Assembly (NCBI RefSeq): GCF_030709675.1
Contig: NZ_JAUZQD010000001.1
Coordinates: forward strand, 744,001-808,000
DNA: 64,000 nucleotides
Direction of reading: 5' to 3'
Source: Symbioplanes lichenis
GTDB lineage: Bacteria > Actinomycetota > Actinomycetes > Mycobacteriales > Micromonosporaceae
Notes under the pieces: model-generated
The model's input: the letters and a program-made list of their open reading frames with translations, nothing else
The model's database searches: none
Told to the model about the DNA's origin: nothing
Program-made: the position numbers and the translations under genes
Shown: one piece after another, positions 16,376 through 25,860 of the stretch
Layout of the letters: every line of letters begins with the position of its first letter
Numbering within the stretch: position 1 is the stretch's first letter

Positions 16376-18352
16376 TCAGACCGGCAGGCCGAGCTTGTCG
16401 AAGAAGGCCCGGTTCCGCTCGTGCGCCGAGTTGAGCAACCGGTCGAACGAGAACACCTCGATGTAGGCCTGATAGTTCTCGTTGTGCCCGAAGAAGCCGA
16501 GGCCGTCCTGGGTTCGCTTGAGACCCATCCGCTTGCACTCCCGCACGACCGAGGGCGTCAGGTCCGACAGCACGTAGCAGAATCCGGGAATGTCGTCGGA
16601 CGCCGGAATCGGCCGCCCCTGCGCGGTCCGCACCTTCCCTTGCCGGATCTTCTCGAGGTAGTCGAGCGCTTGGAGGGCAGGCCCGTCGTCCTGCTTCGCA
16701 TCGGCCCGCATCGGCCGCTTGATCTCGACGACGGCCAGCGACGCCAGCGGCAACCGCTTCCCCTCGGACACCAGGACCGGCGCATCCCAGACCCGCAGGG
16801 CGACCAGATCCGGCCGCTCGCGGCCGGCGGAGTCGATGATCGAGTAGCCGGCGAGCGGTTTGTCGGAAGCGAGGAAGTCGTGGAAGGCGAGACGCTCGTC
16901 CAGGATCCACAGGTTGCAGACATCCGGGGAGACGTCGTCGGAGGTCGTCCGCATCGGCATGATCAGGTTGTGGATCACGTCCTCCCGGACGTACTTCCCG
17001 GCCCGGTCCGCCTGGATCGCCTTCGCCAGCACGTCCAGGACCACCCGGCGCCGAAAGACGTACGCGGCGAGATCCGACTTCTTGATGTCGTCGATCTTCG
17101 CCAGATAGTCGGCCAGCCGCCGCCGATTCTCGTGCGAGTCGTCGAAGACGTCCACGTCGAGCGCCTGCCGGCCCCGCGCCAGCAGGTCCGACTCGAGCTC
17201 CCACAGCTGCCGGTGCAGCAGCGACTCCAGATCCTGCTCGGACGTTCTTGGACCGACACCGAGCTGGTCGAGATCGATGTGCCGCAGGATCGGGCGGTAG
17301 CGGGGAGCTCGGTGGCGCACGAAGTCCTCCACCCGGGCGCGGGCGGCTCGTTTCGCCTCGTCGAGCAGGCCGCCCAGATGTCGCTCGGCGGCTGTCAGGA
17401 TCGCTGCCCGAATTTCGGACATGGTCAGTTCGTCGTCGAAGAGCGTCTCCCGGACGGTCTCGGGGACATCGAAACCCGTCCGCTCGGACCTGACATTGCC
17501 GTCGAGGAAGGGTGCGGTCACGTAACAGGAGTAGCCGAAGCCCGCATCGAGCGGGCCGTACAGTCCCGGGATCTTTCCCGCCAGACGTTCCAGGGTGACC
17601 ACCCGGCCGGCCGCGCACCAGAGCAGTCGCGGCTCGCCGCCGCCCCTCGGCGCGGTGCGCAGATGCACGACCTCGAAGCGCCTGCCGCGGACGTCCAGGG
17701 ACTCGGCCTCGGCCGGAGCCACCAGGAAGTCATGGAAGAGCTCGGTGAGGCCGATCCGCTCCGGGCCGTCGATCACGACGATCGGCGGACAGCCGCCCGG
17801 CCGGACGAAGTACCAGAGGCAGTGCTCGAGCAGGCTCCTGGCGATGGCCTCAGCCGTCTTCGGAGAAGCTTCGCGGTAGAGCTTGCGGAAGCCGCGCAGC
17901 GTCACGACCGCGCCGGTGCGGCCCGAGCCGATGTCGGCCGCATCGCCACCGGAGACGCCGTGCTCGGCCGAGAAGGTGAAGAAGCGTTCCATGCACCGCC
18001 CGTCGCGGGTCCGGAAGACGCTCGAGATCTCCACGTCGTCGAAGGCCTTGAGCCACAACAGCCGGCCGACACCACGGCAGCCCTGCCCGGCCTTGTACTC
18101 GGTGTCGAGCGTCGCGAAGGATTCCGCGTTCTCCTCGTGGAAGCCTGCCCCGTCGTCCGTGACGGTGAACGACCGGATCATCTGGTGAGCCCGGCCGATC
18201 TCGACAGTGACCAGACCGGAGCCGGCATCGCCGGAGGCGGCGTCGAGCGATTGGATCGCGTTCACCACCGCCTCGAACAGCGGCAGGAGCCCATGGCTCC
18301 GGGGCAGGACGGTGTTGCGCAGACGGCCGGACAGTGACGCGCTGAGATGCAC
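16376..18352 (-). CDS. GHKL ATPase with C-terminal PD-(D/E)XK nuclease-like domain
   Basis: A 658-residue protein. Residues 1-150 form a GHKL (Hsp90/MutL/MORC-type) ATPase: the N motif is in PLFEAVVNAIQSLD, the Mg/ATP motif is VTDDGAGF, and the glycine-rich lid is GCRGVGRLLWLKAF. The middle region is unassigned and helical. Near the C-terminus D515, E543 and K545 (ERPDLVALR and AVVEIKRP) have the spacing of a PD-(D/E)XK nuclease. Such fusions recall bacterial MORC-like ATPases associated with restriction or antiphage modules. No partner methylase, helicase or regulator is adjacent. The start is a GTG with the GHKL fold beginning at once. Defence is inference. Confidence 0.8.
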   Translation of the reverse strand: MHLSASLSGRLRNTVLPRSHGLLPLFEAVVNAIQSLDAASGDAGSGLVTVEIGRAHQMIRSFTVTDDGAGFHEENAESFATLDTEYKAGQGCRGVGRLLWLKAFDDVEISSVFRTRDGRCMERFFTFSAEHGVSGGDAADIGSGRTGAVVTLRGFRKLYREASPKTAEAIARSLLEHCLWYFVRPGGCPPIVVIDGPERIGLTELFHDFLVAPAEAESLDVRGRRFEVVHLRTAPRGGGEPRLLWCAAGRVVTLERLAGKIPGLYGPLDAGFGYSCYVTAPFLDGNVRSERTGFDVPETVRETLFDDELTMSEIRAAILTAAERHLGGLLDEAKRAARARVEDFVRHRAPRYRPILRHIDLDQLGVGPRTSEQDLESLLHRQLWELESDLLARGRQALDVDVFDDSHENRRRLADYLAKIDDIKKSDLAAYVFRRRVVLDVLAKAIQADRAGKYVREDVIHNLIMPMRTTSDDVSPDVCNLWILDERLAFHDFLASDKPLAGYSIIDSAGRERPDLVALRVWDAPVLVSEGKRLPLASLAVVEIKRPMRADAKQDDGPALQALDYLEKIRQGKVRTAQGRPIPASDDIPGFCYVLSDLTPSVVRECKRMGLKRTQDGLGFFGHNENYQAYIEVFSFDRLLNSAHERNRAFFDKLGLPV

Positions 18353-18390
18353 GGTGATCTCCCTTGCCTCGCGTCCATCCGAGCATGCCG

Positions 18391-19560
18391 CTAGAGGTCA
18401 GGAGACAAGGGGTTCGTGGCCGGGGGCGGGGTGTCGTCGGCGCGGTCGGCGGCGGGGAGCCAGAGGACGAAGGTGCTGCCCTCACCCTCGGTGGAGAAGG
18501 CGGCGACCTGGCCGCCGTGGGACTCGACGATCTGGCGGACGATGGCGAGGCCCAGGCCGGTGCGGCGTTCGCCGCCGGGGAGGGTCGGGGAGCCGCGCCA
18601 GAAGCGGTCGAAGACGTGGGGGAGGTCGGCGGGGGCGATGCCGGGGCCTTCGTCGGCGACGGCGACCCAGAGCCAGGCGGCGGTGCGGCCGGTGGCGATG
18701 GTGACGGTGGAGGCGGGCGGGGCGAGGCGGACGGCGTTCGACAACAGGTTGCCGACGGCGCGGCGGAGGGCGTCGGCGTCGCCGATGAGGTGGAGGCCGG
18801 CGCCGAGGGCGTACGTGAAGCGGAAGGGCGCCGCGTCCTCGCCCGCCTCGGCCGCCAGGACGGAGAGGTCGACGTCGGTGTCCGTGAGTGCGCCGGCGTC
18901 GCGGCGGGCGGTGGCGAGCAGGTCCTCGACGAGGCGGGACATGCGGGTGGTGGCGCGGTCGACGACGGCGACGGCGCGGGCGCGTTCCTCGTCGGTGGCC
19001 TCGGGCGCGGTCAGGGTGGCGTCGAGGTGCGTACGGATGATGGCCAGCGGGCTGCGCAGCTCGTGGGACGCGTCGTCGATCAGCTGGCGCTGGCCCTGGA
19101 AGGCACGGTCGAGGCGGTCGAGCATCGAGTCGATGGTGTCGGCGAGGTCGCGCAGCTCGTCGCGGGGGCCCTGGAGGTGGATGCGGCGGGACAGGTCGGT
19201 GGCCTGGATCTCGCGGGTGGTGCGGGTGATGGCGCCGACCGGCCGCAGGGCGCGGCCGGAGAGGACCCAGCCGATGCCGAGGCTGGCGACGAAGAGGCCG
19301 CCGAGGGCGAGGAGCGAGTAGGTGCGCAGGGTCTGCAGCGCCTGGTAGTTGACCGCCGCCTCGATCTGGTTGACGTCGGCGACCGTGATGGTGTCGACCT
19401 TCACGCCGTACTTCTTGACGGTGGCCTGCAGCTCGGTGACCGGCTGCGGGTCCGTGGCGGCGGCCACCGAGAAGTACGTGATCGCGAGCGCGGCGGTGGC
19501 GAGCGCGAACAGCAGCGTCGAGTACAGCACGGTGAGCCGGACGCGGATGGAGTTCTTCAT
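18391..19560 (-). CDS. Sensor histidine kinase
   Basis: A 389-residue membrane kinase. Two transmembrane segments (about residues 7-30 and 75-97) flank a short extracytoplasmic loop. They are followed by a HAMP linker, HisKA with the phosphoacceptor in DDASHELRSPLAIIRTH, and HATPase_c with GNLLSNAVR, ADEGPGIAPADL and RTGLGLAIVRQI. Its ATG overlaps the response-regulator TGA by four bases, so they form a cognate pair. The longer upstream frame lies inside the regulator gene and is ignored. The small sensor loop gives no clue to the signal. Confidence 0.93.
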   Translation of the reverse strand: MKNSIRVRLTVLYSTLLFALATAALAITYFSVAAATDPQPVTELQATVKKYGVKVDTITVADVNQIEAAVNYQALQTLRTYSLLALGGLFVASLGIGWVLSGRALRPVGAITRTTREIQATDLSRRIHLQGPRDELRDLADTIDSMLDRLDRAFQGQRQLIDDASHELRSPLAIIRTHLDATLTAPEATDEERARAVAVVDRATTRMSRLVEDLLATARRDAGALTDTDVDLSVLAAEAGEDAAPFRFTYALGAGLHLIGDADALRRAVGNLLSNAVRLAPPASTVTIATGRTAAWLWVAVADEGPGIAPADLPHVFDRFWRGSPTLPGGERRTGLGLAIVRQIVESHGGQVAAFSTEGEGSTFVLWLPAADRADDTPPPATNPLSPDL

Positions 19561-20234
19561 GATCCGGTCAGCCGATATCCGCGGCCGACCACGGTCTCGA
19601 TCCAGCCCTCGCCGAGCTTGCGGCGCAACGTGCCGACGGTCACGCGTACGGTCTGGGTGAAGGGGTCGGCGTTGGCGTCCCACACGTGCTCGAGCAGCTC
19701 CTCGCTGGCGACCACGTGATCGGGCCGGGTCATCAGGTATTCAAGGACGCCGAACTCCTTGGGCGTCAGCGCCAGCCGCGCGCCGGCCAGGGTCACCGTG
19801 TGCCGGGCCGTGTCGAGCTCCAGGTCGCCGACGACCAGCCGGGCGGTGCCGCCGTTGGTGTCGCGGCGCAGCAGGGCCCGGATGCGCGCCAGCAGCTCGG
19901 CGAGCGCGAACGGCTTGACCAGATAGTCGTCGGCGCCCTCGTCCAGCCCGCGGACCCGGTCGTCGAGGGCGCCGCGGGCGGTGAGCATGAGCACGCGGAC
20001 GTCCGCCTCCCCCGGCGTCACGAGCGCGCCTGTCCGCAACGCCCGGCACAGCTCGAAGCCGTCGCCGTCGGGCAGGTTGACGTCGAGGAGCATCAGGTCG
20101 TACTCGTTGACGGTCAGCCGGTCGTGAGCCTGCGCCACTCCGGTCGCCACGTCCACGGCGTATCCGTTGCGCGACAGGCCGACGCGCAGGCCCTCCGCGA
20201 GGTCTTCCTCGTCCTCCACCACCAGCAACCGCAT
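19557..20234 (-). CDS. OmpR-family response regulator
   Basis: A 225-residue regulator: receiver domain with acidic pocket EDE, phosphoacceptor aspartate in YDLMLLDVNLPDG and conserved lysine in DDYLVKPFAL, then an OmpR-type winged helix (TPKEFGVLEYLM, VRVTVGTLRRKL, VVGRGYRL). The ATG at 20234 gives the standard MRLLVVEDEE and has GGAAG nine bases upstream; an ATG at 20249 overlapping the vWA stop is an alternative. It is the fourth gene of the MoxR operon and the partner of the kinase that follows. Confidence 0.93.
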   Translation of the reverse strand: MRLLVVEDEEDLAEGLRVGLSRNGYAVDVATGVAQAHDRLTVNEYDLMLLDVNLPDGDGFELCRALRTGALVTPGEADVRVLMLTARGALDDRVRGLDEGADDYLVKPFALAELLARIRALLRRDTNGGTARLVVGDLELDTARHTVTLAGARLALTPKEFGVLEYLMTRPDHVVASEELLEHVWDANADPFTQTVRVTVGTLRRKLGEGWIETVVGRGYRLTGS

Positions 20235-20248
20235 GCCCCGATCTTCCA

Positions 20249-21190
20249 TCAGGGCAACCGGGCGAACCAGAACAACGACGCCAGCGCGGCCAGGACGGCG
20301 AGCACGAGCCCGATGCCGATGAAGTGGGCCGAGACGTCCTGCACCTCGGTCTCGTAGCCGATCAGGCTGCCGATGTCCGAATACGCGGACCGCAGCTCGT
20401 CGGCATCGGAAGCGGTGAAATAGCTCCCGCCCGTGGCCGAGGCGACGGACTGCAAGGTGGCGCCGTCCACCGGAACCGCCTGCCCCGCCCCGGGACCGTC
20501 CCCGCCGATCGTGCCGCCGGCCGTCCCGAACGAGATGCTGTCGACCGGCACTCCCCGCTGCGCGGCGGCCGCGGCAGCCTGCGCCGGATCCTGCCCCGAG
20601 GTGTTCGCGCCGTCGGAGAGCACCACCACTCGCGCCGGAACCTCGTCCGCGAGGGAACCCAGCGACGCACCGATGGCATCCCCGATCGCCGTTCCTGCTT
20701 CTCCGGCAACCCCTTCGGCGAGCCGGTCGATGCCGGCGGCCACGGTGTCCCGGTCGGTGGTCGGCGGCACGAACACCGACGCGGACCCGGCGAAGCCGAC
20801 AACGCCGACGTTGAACTGCGACGGGAGGTCGGCGACGAACGTGCGGGCCGCCTGTTTCGCCGCGGTGAGCCGGTCGGGAGCCACGTCGTCGGCCAGCATC
20901 GAGCGGGAGACGTCCACGGCGACCAGCACGGTCGCCTGCTCGCGGGGCACCCGCACCTCCGCCTGCGGCCGGGCGAAGCCGACCACGAGCAGCCCGAGCA
21001 TGGCCAGGAACAGGCCGGCGGGCACGTGGCGCCGCCACGCGGGGCGCTGGGGTGCGACGCGGTCGAGCAGTTTGAGATTGGTGAAGCGGACGGCGTACCG
21101 GCTGCGGCGGCGCTGGGCCACGACGTAAGCCGCCGCCAGACCGGCCACCGCGAGCAGCAGCCAGAGCCTTTCGGGCGAAAGCCAGGTCAC
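20249..21190 (-). CDS. von Willebrand factor A-domain membrane protein (BatA-like)
   Basis: A 313-residue protein with two N-terminal transmembrane helices (residues 9-24 and 58-74), a vWA domain with MIDAS motif DVSRSM at about 93-98, a second metal-site aspartate in VVLSDGANTSG, and a C-terminal transmembrane helix. This is the BatA/BatB layout, in which a periplasmic-facing vWA domain works with MoxR ATPases in envelope quality control or complex assembly. Its start overlaps the DUF58 stop by four bases. Confidence 0.9.
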   Translation of the reverse strand: MTWLSPERLWLLLAVAGLAAAYVVAQRRRSRYAVRFTNLKLLDRVAPQRPAWRRHVPAGLFLAMLGLLVVGFARPQAEVRVPREQATVLVAVDVSRSMLADDVAPDRLTAAKQAARTFVADLPSQFNVGVVGFAGSASVFVPPTTDRDTVAAGIDRLAEGVAGEAGTAIGDAIGASLGSLADEVPARVVVLSDGANTSGQDPAQAAAAAAQRGVPVDSISFGTAGGTIGGDGPGAGQAVPVDGATLQSVASATGGSYFTASDADELRSAYSDIGSLIGYETEVQDVSAHFIGIGLVLAVLAALASLFWFARLP

Positions 21191-22119
21191 GGTTTCCTCC
21201 GTCGGAAAAAGCGTTGGGCGTGGACGTGGCGGACGATGTCGGCGACCCAGTCACGATCGGTGCGCAGGAGCAGATGCGTGGCCCCGGCCCGGCGGATGGC
21301 GCCGGTGATGGACGCCTGTTGCTGAGCGGCCGCGGCGGCATAGCGCTCGCGGAGTTTGCGGCTGGCCGTGGCCACCTCGCGCAGGGTGCCGGTCTCCGGG
21401 TCGACGATCGTGAGCATGCCCACGTCCGGCAGCTCCTGCTCGCGCGGATCGATCACCCGCACGGCGAGCACCTGATGCCGGGCGGCCAGCCGGCGCAACG
21501 GCTGCTCCCAGGCGGGCGCGCCCGGGCCGAGGCCGTCGTCGTCGAGCCCGTCGAGGAAGTCCGACACGACCACGACCAGACCCCGGCGAGGCACCGCGCG
21601 GTGCAGACCGTCCAGCGCGGTGGCGAGCGACACGGCGTCCGTCGCGGGGACGCCGCGAGGTGCGGCCAGCAGGGTGCTCAACAGCCCGAGCAGAGGGGTA
21701 CGCCCCCCGCGCGCCGGATATCGCCGGACACCCGTGCCGGACACGACATGCGCGCCGAGCCGGTTGCCCGTACCGGCGGACAGGAAGCCGACCGCCGCGA
21801 CGGCCGCGACCGCGAGTTCCCGCTTCTCGTACTCCGCCGTGCCGAAGTCCATGCTCGCGGTGCCGTCGACGAGCGCCCACGTGGTCAGCTCACGGTCGGC
21901 GTCGACGGTCCGCACGTGCGGCACGGTGGTGCGCGCGGTCACGGACCAGTCCATGCGGCGCACCTCGTCCTCGCCGGGGCGATATTCGCGGCTGCCGGCG
22001 GGCTCGCTGCCCAGCCCCGGCACCAGCCCGAGATACGAGCCGTGGAGCAGCCCGTCGAGCCGCCGTGTCACGGTCAGCTCCAGCCGCCGCAGCCGTTGTT
22101 CCGCGGTGAGCAGCGTCAT
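21187..22119 (-). CDS. DUF58-domain protein
   Basis: A 310-residue DUF58 protein with the diagnostic segment SREYRPGEDEVRRMDWSVTA followed by a degenerate vWA fold (LTTWALVDGTASM, VVVVSDFLDG). DUF58 proteins are almost always encoded between moxR and a BatA-type gene, as here, and are thought to be adaptors or substrates of the MoxR chaperone ATPase. Overlaps of four bases on both sides indicate translational coupling. No enzymatic role is evident. Confidence 0.9.
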   Translation of the reverse strand: MTLLTAEQRLRRLELTVTRRLDGLLHGSYLGLVPGLGSEPAGSREYRPGEDEVRRMDWSVTARTTVPHVRTVDADRELTTWALVDGTASMDFGTAEYEKRELAVAAVAAVGFLSAGTGNRLGAHVVSGTGVRRYPARGGRTPLLGLLSTLLAAPRGVPATDAVSLATALDGLHRAVPRRGLVVVVSDFLDGLDDDGLGPGAPAWEQPLRRLAARHQVLAVRVIDPREQELPDVGMLTIVDPETGTLREVATASRKLRERYAAAAAQQQASITGAIRRAGATHLLLRTDRDWVADIVRHVHAQRFFRRRKP

Positions 22120-23117
22120 GCCGCGGCGCCCAGCGGTTGCGCGGGGGCGATCACGGGCGGCGGCACGGCTTCGAGGACGCGCTGGACGATCGACTCCGGC
22201 GCGATCCCGTCGGCCACGGCGTCGAAGGACAGGACCAGCCGGTGCGCCAGGACGTCCGGGGCGATGTCGAGGATGTCGCCGGGGAGCACGTACTCGCGGC
22301 CGCGCAGCAGGGCCAGCGCCCGGCCGGCGGCCACCAGGCCGAGCGTGGCGCGCGGGCCGGCCCCGTACGCCAGCTGGTCCTTGATCTCCGGCAGGCCGAA
22401 CCGCGCCGGGTCGCGCGTGGCCAGCACGAGCCGGACCACGTACTCGGCCAGCGCGTGGTGCACGAACACCGCGCGGGCCCGGGCCTGCAGGGCCAGTACC
22501 GAATCCGGATCGAGGACCCGCTCGGCCACCGGGCGCACGCCGCCCATCCGGTAGAGGATGCCCAGCTCGTCCTGGTCGCTCGGATAGCCGACGACGACCC
22601 GCATCAGGAAGCGGTCGCGCTGCGCCTCGGGCAGCTGGTAGACGCCCTCGCTCTCGATCGGGTTCTGCGTCGCCAGGACCAGGAACGGCTTCGGTACGGG
22701 ATAGGTCCGCCCGCCGATCGACACGTGCCCCTCGGCCATGACCTCCAGCAGCGCGCTCTGCACCTTGGCCGGCGCCCGGTTGATCTCGTCGGCCAGCACG
22801 AGGTTGGCCATCACCGGGCCGAGCTCGACGTCGAAGGTCTCCTTGCCGGCCCGGTAGATCCGGGTGCCCAGGATGTCCGACGGCACCAGGTCGGGCGTGA
22901 ACTGGATGCGGTGGAAGGCTCCGCCGACGGCCGTGGCCAGCGTCTCGGCGGCCAGGGTCTTGGCCACCCCGGGCACGCCCTCGAGCAGGATGTGCCCGTC
23001 GGCCAGCAGCGCGGTGAGCAGGCGTTCGATGAGCCGGTCCTGCCCGACGACGACCTTCTTCACCTCGAAGAGGGCCTGTTCGAGCAGCCGGGTGTCAGCT
23101 TCCGTCATGTCCTGCAT
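22116..23117 (-). CDS. MoxR-family AAA+ ATPase
   Basis: A 333-residue AAA+ ATPase with Walker A GVPGVAKT, Walker B LVLADEINRAP, sensor 1 LATQNPIESEGVYQLPEAQRD and a C-terminal lid domain. MoxR ATPases act as chaperones for protein complexes together with DUF58 and vWA proteins. The ATG at 23117 (MQDMTEADT) is chosen; an ATG at 23108 is equally possible. It is the first gene of the five-gene operon and diverges from the M16 peptidase genes. An unrelated open frame upstream on the same strand is not part of the protein. Confidence 0.93.
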   Translation of the reverse strand: MQDMTEADTRLLEQALFEVKKVVVGQDRLIERLLTALLADGHILLEGVPGVAKTLAAETLATAVGGAFHRIQFTPDLVPSDILGTRIYRAGKETFDVELGPVMANLVLADEINRAPAKVQSALLEVMAEGHVSIGGRTYPVPKPFLVLATQNPIESEGVYQLPEAQRDRFLMRVVVGYPSDQDELGILYRMGGVRPVAERVLDPDSVLALQARARAVFVHHALAEYVVRLVLATRDPARFGLPEIKDQLAYGAGPRATLGLVAAGRALALLRGREYVLPGDILDIAPDVLAHRLVLSFDAVADGIAPESIVQRVLEAVPPPVIAPAQPLGAAA

Positions 23118-23189
23118 GACAGCAATCCGCACCGAAAGTGAGCCGAAACGCGGCCCCACGCGATACTGGGAGCTGACAAGGGAGGTTGC

Positions 23190-24500
23190 GTGACTGCTCA
23201 GCCCGCGCCGGTCGCCGAGACCGGCTATCCGTGGCCCATCGAAACCGCGCGCCTGGACAACGGGTTGCGCGTCGTCGTCAGTGAGGACCACACCGCGCCC
23301 GTGGTGGGCGTCAATCTGTGGTACGACGTCGGCAGCCGGCACGAGCCGGCCGGCCAGACGGGTTTCGCGCACCTCTTCGAACACCTGATGTTCGAGGGTT
23401 CCGCGCACGTCGCCAAGACCGAGCACATGCGCTATGTCCAGGGTGCGGGCGGCAATCTCAACGCCACCACCAACCCGGACCGCACCAACTACTTCGAGAC
23501 GCTGCCGGCCGAGCACCTGGAGCTGGCCCTGTGGCTCGAGGCGGACCGGATGGGCGGGCTGGTGCCGGCGCTGACCCAGGAGACGCTGGACAACCAGCGC
23601 GAGGTCGTCAAGAACGAGCGGCGCCAGCGCTACGACAACGTGCCCTACGGCGACGCGTGGCTGCGCCTGCTGCCGCTGCTCTACCCGCCGGGGCACCCCT
23701 ACCACCACGCGACGATCGGGTCGATGGAGGACCTGAACGCCGCGAGCCTGGAGACGTTCCAGGCGTTCCACGCGCAGTACTACGCGCCGAACAACGCGGT
23801 GCTGACCGTGGCCGGGGACGTGACGGCGGCGGAGGTGTTCGCGCTCGCCGAGAAGTACTTCGGGGCGATCGAGGCCGTACCGGTGACGGCCGCGCCGCAC
23901 GGGCACCTGAGCGGTCCGGCGACCGCCCCGGTGCAGGAGACGGTCGTCGGCAACGTCCCGGCGCCGCGCGTCTATCTGTCGCACCGCACGCACCCGTTCG
24001 GCACGGCCGGCTACGACGCCATGACCGTGCTCGCCACGGTGCTCGGCAGCGGCCGGGGCAGCCGCCTCTACCAGCGGCTGGCCGACGGCGCCCGGATCGC
24101 GCAGCCGGACTACATCGGCTCGTACGGGGTGGATCTCGCCCACGCGCCGGCGCCGCTGATCGTGACGGCGACCGCCAAGGACGGCGTGGACATCGGCACG
24201 CTGACCGCCGGGGTGGCCGAGGTGCTGGACAGCATGGCCACCGAGCCGGTCACCGCGGCGGAGCTCGACCGGGCCAAGGCGCTGCTGACCACCTCGTGGT
24301 GGCGGCAGGTGTCCACGGTGGCCGGTCGGGCCGACACCCTCAGCCGGTACGCGACCCAGTTCGGCGACCCGGGCGCGGCCGCGTACCGGCTCCCGCAGTG
24401 GCTCGCCGTCACGGCCGACGACATCGCCGACGCCGCCCGCACTCTGAACCCGGAGTCCCGGGTGACCTTGACCTACCTCCCGGAAGGGGACGACAAGTGA
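23190..24500 (+). CDS. M16-family zinc peptidase, catalytic subunit
   Basis: A 436-residue insulinase-family peptidase. The inverted zinc motif HLFEHLMFE (HXXEH) lies at about residues 61-69, and the third ligand glutamate is in the TLDNQREVVKNERRQRYDN segment. Two M16 halves are recognisable. The GTG start has GGAGG seven bases upstream. Its stop overlaps the start of the second M16 gene, whose product lacks the zinc motif, so the two form the usual bacterial heterodimer that degrades or processes peptides. Confidence 0.93.
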   Translation: MTAQPAPVAETGYPWPIETARLDNGLRVVVSEDHTAPVVGVNLWYDVGSRHEPAGQTGFAHLFEHLMFEGSAHVAKTEHMRYVQGAGGNLNATTNPDRTNYFETLPAEHLELALWLEADRMGGLVPALTQETLDNQREVVKNERRQRYDNVPYGDAWLRLLPLLYPPGHPYHHATIGSMEDLNAASLETFQAFHAQYYAPNNAVLTVAGDVTAAEVFALAEKYFGAIEAVPVTAAPHGHLSGPATAPVQETVVGNVPAPRVYLSHRTHPFGTAGYDAMTVLATVLGSGRGSRLYQRLADGARIAQPDYIGSYGVDLAHAPAPLIVTATAKDGVDIGTLTAGVAEVLDSMATEPVTAAELDRAKALLTTSWWRQVSTVAGRADTLSRYATQFGDPGAAAYRLPQWLAVTADDIADAARTLNPESRVTLTYLPEGDDK

Positions 24501-25831
24501 CGCTCGTTGCCACGCGGCCGGATCCGGGAGACGCCCGGCCCTACACGTTCCCCGGCATCCAGCGGCTCTCGGTCGCCGGTGGTGAGGTGGTCGCCGCGCA
24601 CATGCCCGGCCAGCTGCTCGCCACGGCGACGCTGCTGCTCGACGCGGGCGCCGCCTACGAGACGATCGGCCGCGAGGGCACGGCCGCGGTCCTCGCCAAG
24701 TCCCTGGAGGAGGGGACGGCCACGCGCGACTCCGCGGCGTACGCGCTGGCCCTGGAGGGTCTCGGCGCCGAGCTGAGCACGTCCGTCGACTGGGAGGCGT
24801 TCCGCACCGGGGTGTCCGTGCCCGTCGGGCTGCTCCCCCGGGCCGTCGCCCTGCTCGCCGAGGCGACCCGGACCCCGCGGCTGGACCCGGCCGACGTCGA
24901 GCGGGTGCGCGACGACGAGGCGACCGCGCTGCGCATGGACTGGGCCCAGCCCGGGCCGCAGGCCGACGCCGCGCTGCGGGTCAGCCTCTTCGAGCCGGGC
25001 GAGCGCTACGGCCGCCCGCTGCACGGCGACCCGGAGTCGATGGCGGCGGTGACCGTCGAGGACGTGACCGCCTTCCACGAGGCCTACCTCAAGCGGCCGG
25101 GCGTGCTGCTCGTCGCCGGCGACCTGGAGAAGCTCGACCTGCGGGAGCTCGGCGAGGCCGCGTTCGCGGGCACCTCCGGCGCGCCGCTTCCGGTCGAGGG
25201 GCCGCTCGACGTGCCGTTGTCCCCGGCCCGCCGGCTGATCCTGGTCGACCGGCCCGGCTCGGTGCAGTCGACGCTGCGGCTCGGGCACCGGGCGCCGGAG
25301 CGCGCGCACCCCGGCTACGTGCCGATCACGCTCGCGGCGACGGTGCTGGGCGGGGCGTTCACGTCGCGGCTCAACCACCTGATCCGCGAGGTGCGGGGCT
25401 ACACGTACGGGATCCGGGCCGACTTCGCGATGAGCCGCCGCTTCGGCCGGTTCGGGGTCAGCTCGTCGGTGCAGACGGCCGTCACCGCGCCGGCGTTGAC
25501 CGACACGGTGGGCGAGATCACGCGTACGCAGCAGGACGGGGTGACCGAGGAGGAGCTGGCGGTCGCGCGGACCTGGCGGGCGGGGTCGCTCTCGGTCGAC
25601 ATGCAGACCCCGGGCTCGATCGCCGGGGCGCTCGCCACGCTGGTCATCCACGGCCTGCCGGACGACTACTACGCCACGCTGCGCCGGCAGCTGCTGGAGA
25701 CCACGGTCGAGCAGGTCTCCGCGGCCGCGGCCGAGCACCTGCACCCCGAGGCGCTCACGCTCGTGGTCGAGGGCGACGCCGCCGCGATCCGGGACGAGCT
25801 GGTCGCGGCGAAGCTGGGCGAGCTGTTATAA
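24497..25831 (+). CDS. M16-family peptidase, non-catalytic subunit
   Basis: A 444-residue M16 protein without HXXEH: the equivalent place reads REGTAAVLAKSLEEGT. It has the R-Y substrate-clamping pair typical of the partner subunit in SRLNHLIREVRGYTYGIRAD. The GTG at 24497 overlaps the previous TGA, so subunits are made in equal amounts. In heterodimeric M16 peptidases this subunit completes the chamber and binds the substrate end. A longer frame on the same strand starts inside the first gene and is spurious. Confidence 0.9.
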   Translation: MTLVATRPDPGDARPYTFPGIQRLSVAGGEVVAAHMPGQLLATATLLLDAGAAYETIGREGTAAVLAKSLEEGTATRDSAAYALALEGLGAELSTSVDWEAFRTGVSVPVGLLPRAVALLAEATRTPRLDPADVERVRDDEATALRMDWAQPGPQADAALRVSLFEPGERYGRPLHGDPESMAAVTVEDVTAFHEAYLKRPGVLLVAGDLEKLDLRELGEAAFAGTSGAPLPVEGPLDVPLSPARRLILVDRPGSVQSTLRLGHRAPERAHPGYVPITLAATVLGGAFTSRLNHLIREVRGYTYGIRADFAMSRRFGRFGVSSSVQTAVTAPALTDTVGEITRTQQDGVTEEELAVARTWRAGSLSVDMQTPGSIAGALATLVIHGLPDDYYATLRRQLLETTVEQVSAAAAEHLHPEALTLVVEGDAAAIRDELVAAKLGELL

Positions 25832-25860
25832 CGAACAAACTTAACTGAGGAGGGACGCGC

